From positions 62,001 through 126,000 of the forward strand of contig NZ_LMSK01000002.1 in the NCBI RefSeq assembly GCF_001428385.1: a stretch of DNA of 64,000 nt, written 5' to 3'. The notes beneath the pieces are model-generated. The model had not been told where the DNA came from, did no database searches, and saw only the letters and a program-made list of their open reading frames with translations. This DNA comes from Rhodanobacter sp. Soil772. GTDB taxonomy: Bacteria > Pseudomonadota > Gammaproteobacteria > Xanthomonadales > Rhodanobacteraceae. The position numbers and the translations under genes were made by a program. Below are positions 60,531-64,000 of this stretch, in pieces (positions within the stretch are counted from its first letter, which is position 1; each line of letters begins with the position of its first letter).

Positions 60531-60979
60531 GCTGTGTGTTCGGCTTCGACGTCGGCAGCCGACTCACCGGCGTGGCGATCGGCAATACCTTCACCGCCAG
60601 CGCGCGTGCGCTGACCACCCTCACCGTACGCGACGACGGCAACCCGGACTGGCAACGGCTCGACACGCTGCGCCAGGAATGGCAGCCCGACACCCTGGTG
60701 GTCGGCCTGCCGCTGACCCTGGACGGCGCCGAGCAGCCCGCCAGCCGCCGCGCTCGCCAGTTCGCCGCCCAGTTGCAACAGCGCTACAGCCTGCCGGTCA
60801 TGCTGGTCGACGAACGGCACAGCTCGCAGGAGGCCGCGCAGCGGTTCGCCGCCGCCCGTGCAGTGGGGCTCAAGCGCCGCCGCGATGCCGCCGGCATCGA
60901 CGCCGAAGCGGCCGCGGTCATCCTCGAGCGCTGGCTCACCGGCGCCGACGCGCCGGCGGCCGAAAACCCCGGCCACTGA
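60527..60979 (+). CDS. ruvX: Holliday junction resolvase-like RuvX (YqgF)
   Basis: The 150-residue RNase H-fold protein has the first Asp in FGFDVGSRLTGVAIG, TLVVGLPLTLDG, and VMLVDERHSSQEA. The last acidic residue is in RRDAAGIDAEAAAVILERWL. YqgF is needed for 16S rRNA 5'-end processing in Escherichia coli and was first proposed as a resolvase. It is coupled to algH by ATGA and precedes pyrB by 37 bases. Confidence 0.95.
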   Translation: MSCVFGFDVGSRLTGVAIGNTFTASARALTTLTVRDDGNPDWQRLDTLRQEWQPDTLVVGLPLTLDGAEQPASRRARQFAAQLQQRYSLPVMLVDERHSSQEAAQRFAAARAVGLKRRRDAAGIDAEAAAVILERWLTGADAPAAENPGH

Positions 60980-61016
60980 ACAGACTTTCTCCCTTACCAC
61001 TCCCAGACCCGCCGCC

Positions 61017-61943
61017 ATGAGCCCTCGCCTGCGCCACCTGACCACCCTGGAAAACCTGCCGCGCGAGACGATCGAGCGCCTGCTCGATCGCGCCGAGTCG
61101 CTGCGCGACGCCTGTGCGCACGGCACCCGCAAGCTCGACGTGCTGACCGGGCGCACCGTGCTGAACCTGTTCTTCGAGCCGTCCACGCGCACCCGCACAT
61201 CGTTCGAGTTGGCCGCGCGGCGACTGGGCGCCGACGTGATCAACTTCGACATCGCGCTGTCCTCCACCAGCAAGGGCGAGGAGCTGTTCGACACCCTGCA
61301 CACGCTCGAAGCGATGCACCTGGACGCCATCATCGTGCGCCACAAGCAATCGGGCACGCCGGACAAGCTGGTGCGCCACGCGATGAGCGGCGTCTCGGTG
61401 ATCAACGCCGGCGACGGCAACCACGCGCACCCCACCCAGGGCCTGCTGGACGCGCTGACGGTCCGCCAGCACCGACCGGATTTCGAGAACATCAGCGTAC
61501 TCATCTGCGGCGACATCAAGCACTCGCGGGTGGCCCGTTCGGACATCAATGCGTTCACCGCACTGGGGGTGAAGGAAATCCGCCTGTGCGGACCGGCCGA
61601 ACTGATGCCCTCGGCGGACGAAGCGCCGCAAGCTCGCCGCTACGACCATTTCGACCAGGCCATCGACGGCGTCGACGCGGTGATCATGCTACGCCTGCAG
61701 AAAGAGCGCATGGCCAGCATCGAGCTGCCGGACGAGGCAGCGTATTTCGCCCACTACGGGCTGGACCGGCGGCGACTGGCCCTGGCCGCCCCGGGCTGCC
61801 TGGTCATGCACCCGGGCCCGATCAACCGCGGCATCGAGATCGCCTCGGACGTGGCCGACGGCGCGCAGTCGCGCATCCTCGAACAGGTCGGCAACGGCGT
61901 GTTCGTGCGCATGGCCGTGCTGAGCGAAGTGCTGGCCCGCTGA
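61017..61943 (+). CDS. pyrB: Aspartate carbamoyltransferase catalytic subunit
   Basis: PyrB makes carbamoyl-aspartate, the first committed step of pyrimidine synthesis. The 308-residue protein has the carbamoyl-phosphate motif FFEPSTRTRTSFE, the 80s-loop segment STSKGEELFDTL, GDGNHAHPTQGLLDAL, and VMHPGPINRGIEI near the end. No pyrI follows, so it is likely the type without a paired regulatory subunit here. The algH-ruvX-pyrB order is a conserved gammaproteobacterial arrangement. Confidence 0.97.
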   Translation: MSPRLRHLTTLENLPRETIERLLDRAESLRDACAHGTRKLDVLTGRTVLNLFFEPSTRTRTSFELAARRLGADVINFDIALSSTSKGEELFDTLHTLEAMHLDAIIVRHKQSGTPDKLVRHAMSGVSVINAGDGNHAHPTQGLLDALTVRQHRPDFENISVLICGDIKHSRVARSDINAFTALGVKEIRLCGPAELMPSADEAPQARRYDHFDQAIDGVDAVIMLRLQKERMASIELPDEAAYFAHYGLDRRRLALAAPGCLVMHPGPINRGIEIASDVADGAQSRILEQVGNGVFVRMAVLSEVLAR

Positions 61944-62064
61944 GGCATCAACCTCTTTGCCCGACTGCCGCGATGCACAGCGGCATGCCCGCGTCGTGCC
62001 ACTGCGCCGCCATGTGCGAGCGGGCATAATGACCGGCGCACCATTCACCACACTGGGGATCAAC

Positions 62065-63846
62065 ATGCGATCGACGACGCGGTACATCGCGCTGGGCTTC
62101 GCCGGCGTCATGCTGGCGGCCTGCGGGCACAAGGACAAGGATGCACCGCTGGCTTTCGTGCCGGCGGACACGCCGTACGTGGTGGCCAACCTCGACATCA
62201 TGGACGCCACCACCCGCGGCGCCCTGCTCGCCCAGGCCGATGCGCAATTGCCGTCCCAGCTGGCCCAGCTCGACGCTACCGCCGAGCGGCTGGCCAGGAA
62301 AGATCCCGACGGCGCGCGCCTGCTGCGTGCGTTGCGCGCCGAATTCAACGGCAAGACGATCGAGACTTTCGCCCAGGGCGCCGGCCTGAACCTCAAGGGT
62401 TACTCCGCGTTCTACGGCCTGGGCCTGGCGCCGGTGCTGCGCTTCCAACTGAGCGATCCGGGCGCGTTCGAGGGCTTCGTCGGCCGGCTGGAAACCGCCT
62501 ACGGCAAGAAGCTCGATGCCGCCAACGTGGACAAGCAAAGTTACCGCAAGTACGCGTTCCCCGCTTCCGGCACCGAGGTGGTGCTGGCTACGGTCAACAA
62601 GCAGGCGGTGGCCGCGCTGCTGCCGGCGAACGCCTCGCCGGCCATGCTGCGCCAGGCGCTGGGCCTGGACCGGCCGCAGAAGAGTCTGCAGGACGACGGC
62701 CGCCTCGCCACGCTGGCCAAGGCCAAGGGCTACCAGAAATGGCTGGTCGGCGAGCTGGACCTGACCCGCGCGCTGCCGCTGGCGGTCAGCGGCAAGGACC
62801 CGCTGGTCGGCGCGATCCAGAAAGCCCATGCCGAGGCCATCTCGGCCAAGACCGGCGAGCCGGTCGCCACCCAGCTGCAGACTTCGCCGAGTTGCGGCAC
62901 CGATGCCGCACGCATCGCCGCGCGCGTCCCGGCAGTGAGCTTCGGCTACACCAAGCTGGACGCGAAGCACCAGAACGTGCGTTTCGACGTGGCGCTGGCC
63001 GACGACATCAGCAAGGCGTTTGCCGGCCTCAAGGTGGAACTGCCCGGGCTGGGTAGCGCCGGCACCGCGCCGTTCGACCTCAGCATCGCATTGCCGGTTT
63101 CCAACCTGCGCACGTTCTGGCTGGCCCAGGCCGACGCCGTGGCCGCCAAGCCGTTCAGCTGCCCGTCGCTGACCGATCTCAACGACAGCTTCGCCAAGCT
63201 CGGCCCGGCCATGCAGAAGGCGGCGATCCCGCCGTTCGGCGACATGCTCGGCGTGCGCATCGCGCTGGACTCGCTGGCGCCGGGCAAGGATGGCGGCCTG
63301 CCCACGTTCACCGGGCGCCTCGTGCTGGGCACCAGCAATCCCGAAGGCCTGCTCGCGATGGGCCAGATGATGGTGCCGGCGCTGGCCCAGCTGAAGCCCG
63401 CCCATGACGGCAAGCCGTTGCCGTTGCCGAAGGACATGGCCGGCATGCTGGGGCAGCCGGCATGGATTGCCATGGGCGAAAAGGCGCTCGCGCTCGGCGT
63501 CGGTGCCGGCGCGGATGCCCGCCTCGGCGACACCTTGAAGGACGCGGTCGGCGACGCCGGCCAAATGGGTCGCATGCACATCAGCGGCGCGATGTACCTG
63601 AGCTGGCTGCAGCTGATGGAGCAGAAGATCGACAGTGTGGCTGCCGCCACCGCGACGATCGGCAAGAGCGACGAGCCGTCGATCGACGACAGCGACGATG
63701 CCACCGAAGCCGCCGCCGATCTGGCACGTTCCAAGGCCCAGTTCGCCGCGATGAAATCCCAGGCCGAACGCGTGGACAGCATCGATGCGGAGATGCACGT
63801 CGACAACGGCGGCATGGTGATCACCAGCCAGACTCTGCTGAAGTAA
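62065..63846 (+). CDS. Large lipoprotein of unknown function
   Basis: The 593-residue protein has a lipoprotein signal (YIALGFAGVMLAACGHKDKD, lipobox LAAC). The body is alpha/beta with no family I can name. It begins FVPADTPYVVANLDIMD, has one Cys pair candidate (SPSCGTDAARI and FSCPSL), and contains repeated phrases such as GYSAFYGLGLAPVLRFQLSD and MLGVRIALDSLAPGKD. Similarity to DUF3352-like proteins is possible but not clear. ATG at 62065 gives the lipobox at the right distance and GGGGA lies nearby. It stands 121 bases after pyrB and ends at a strong stem-loop. Confidence 0.78.
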   Translation: MRSTTRYIALGFAGVMLAACGHKDKDAPLAFVPADTPYVVANLDIMDATTRGALLAQADAQLPSQLAQLDATAERLARKDPDGARLLRALRAEFNGKTIETFAQGAGLNLKGYSAFYGLGLAPVLRFQLSDPGAFEGFVGRLETAYGKKLDAANVDKQSYRKYAFPASGTEVVLATVNKQAVAALLPANASPAMLRQALGLDRPQKSLQDDGRLATLAKAKGYQKWLVGELDLTRALPLAVSGKDPLVGAIQKAHAEAISAKTGEPVATQLQTSPSCGTDAARIAARVPAVSFGYTKLDAKHQNVRFDVALADDISKAFAGLKVELPGLGSAGTAPFDLSIALPVSNLRTFWLAQADAVAAKPFSCPSLTDLNDSFAKLGPAMQKAAIPPFGDMLGVRIALDSLAPGKDGGLPTFTGRLVLGTSNPEGLLAMGQMMVPALAQLKPAHDGKPLPLPKDMAGMLGQPAWIAMGEKALALGVGAGADARLGDTLKDAVGDAGQMGRMHISGAMYLSWLQLMEQKIDSVAAATATIGKSDEPSIDDSDDATEAAADLARSKAQFAAMKSQAERVDSIDAEMHVDNGGMVITSQTLLK

Positions 63847-63910
63847 GCGTCAACGCCCGACGCGCTGCCCAGCTCCACGCCGAGACAAGGCAGCCGCGAG
63901 CGAGGCACGC

Positions 63911-63952
63911 AGTAAACGAAGAAGGCGCCCGCGGGCGCCTTCTTCGTTTACT
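63911..63952. terminator. Bidirectional terminator with perfect 19-bp arms
   Basis: AGTAAACGAAGAAGGCGCC and its exact complement enclose CGCG. Stem-flanking A- and T-rich ends (AAACGAAGAA/TTCTTCGTTT) allow function on both strands. It separates the plus-strand lipoprotein gene from a minus-strand gene entering from the right. Confidence 0.88.
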
Positions 63953-63963
63953 GCAGCAGCTGT

Positions 63964-64000
63964 TCAGCGATTGAGGAAGTTGGCGCCGCCGAAGTTCTGC
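63964..64000 (-). CDS. C-terminal tail of a minus-strand gene (partial)
   Basis: The minus-strand frame reads QNFGGANFLNR and then TGA at 63966-63964. The gene body is beyond the window. Support comes from a stop codon next to a bidirectional terminator and from sensible codons; only eleven to twelve residues are visible, so no function can be given. Confidence 0.45.
   Translation of the reverse strand, partial: QNFGGANFLNR

Noticed and set aside
1..64000. CRISPR array, prophage, integron or insertion sequence
   Set aside because: I saw no regular direct-repeat/spacer pattern, transposase, integrase or phage structural gene; the repeats found are short palindromic elements.

Overview
The window is about 67% G+C and densely packed. 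Its gene order and proteins fit a gammaproteobacterium of the Xanthomonadales, most likely Rhodanobacteraceae (Rhodanobacter/Dyella-like). The pointers are a pil-chp chemosensory cluster without pilK running straight into gshB-tonB-algH-ruvX-pyrB, a pilB-pilC-pilD-coaE block, and GC-rich intergenic hairpins. This placement is inference from gene content; no marker gene was compared. No tRNA, rRNA, CRISPR array, transposase or integrase was seen.

Layout. 1-3.9 kb: lower-G+C glycan genes on the minus strand (GT2 cut by the window edge, sugar epimerase, GT4 with a 13-bp G tract, membrane-anchored GT2). 4.2-9.0 kb: pilB, pilC, pilD, coaE, with no pilin gene between them. 9.0-12.9 kb: mutT, folA, thyA and lgt on the minus strand, with an AIM24-type gene on the plus strand between thyA and lgt. 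13.1-17.7 kb: secreted S9 peptidase, a lemA-TPM-TPM operon and dgkA. 17.9-21.5 kb: POT peptide transporter and a RegB/RegA-like redox two-component pair. 21.7-25.8 kb: a three-gene unit of TonB receptor, Cys-rich secreted beta-propeller and thioredoxin-like protein. 25.8-30.4 kb: isoaspartyl peptidase, a BlaI/M56 regulator pair with two visible operators, and a fused 3-oxoacid CoA-transferase. 30.4-39.4 kb: OmpR-type two-component system, tesA divergent from the ybbA-ybbP ABC exporter, a UreI-like channel, an SLC13-like permease and two envelope proteins. 39.4-45.9 kb: mazG-cysQ-nudE-hisN, gspN, bioA, a lipoprotein and rsmE. 45.9-57.7 kb: the whole pil-chp pathway (pilG, pilH, pilI, pilJ, chpA, chpB, chpC) on the minus strand. 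58.1-63.8 kb: gshB, tonB, algH, ruvX, pyrB and a large lipoprotein. The final 37 bases hold the tail of a minus-strand gene.

How the genes fit together. The two pil blocks give one system: PilB powers extension through PilC, PilD processes prepilins, and PilJ-ChpA-PilG/H control twitching. ChpB carries Ala where CheB methylesterases have the catalytic Ser, so adaptation may be altered. The glycan genes lie next to pilB and could serve LPS or pilin glycosylation. Their GT4 gene has a homopolymer able to switch it on and off. The best candidate for an undescribed system is the TonB-receptor/propeller/thioredoxin operon, which looks like an uptake locus for a metal or metallophore.
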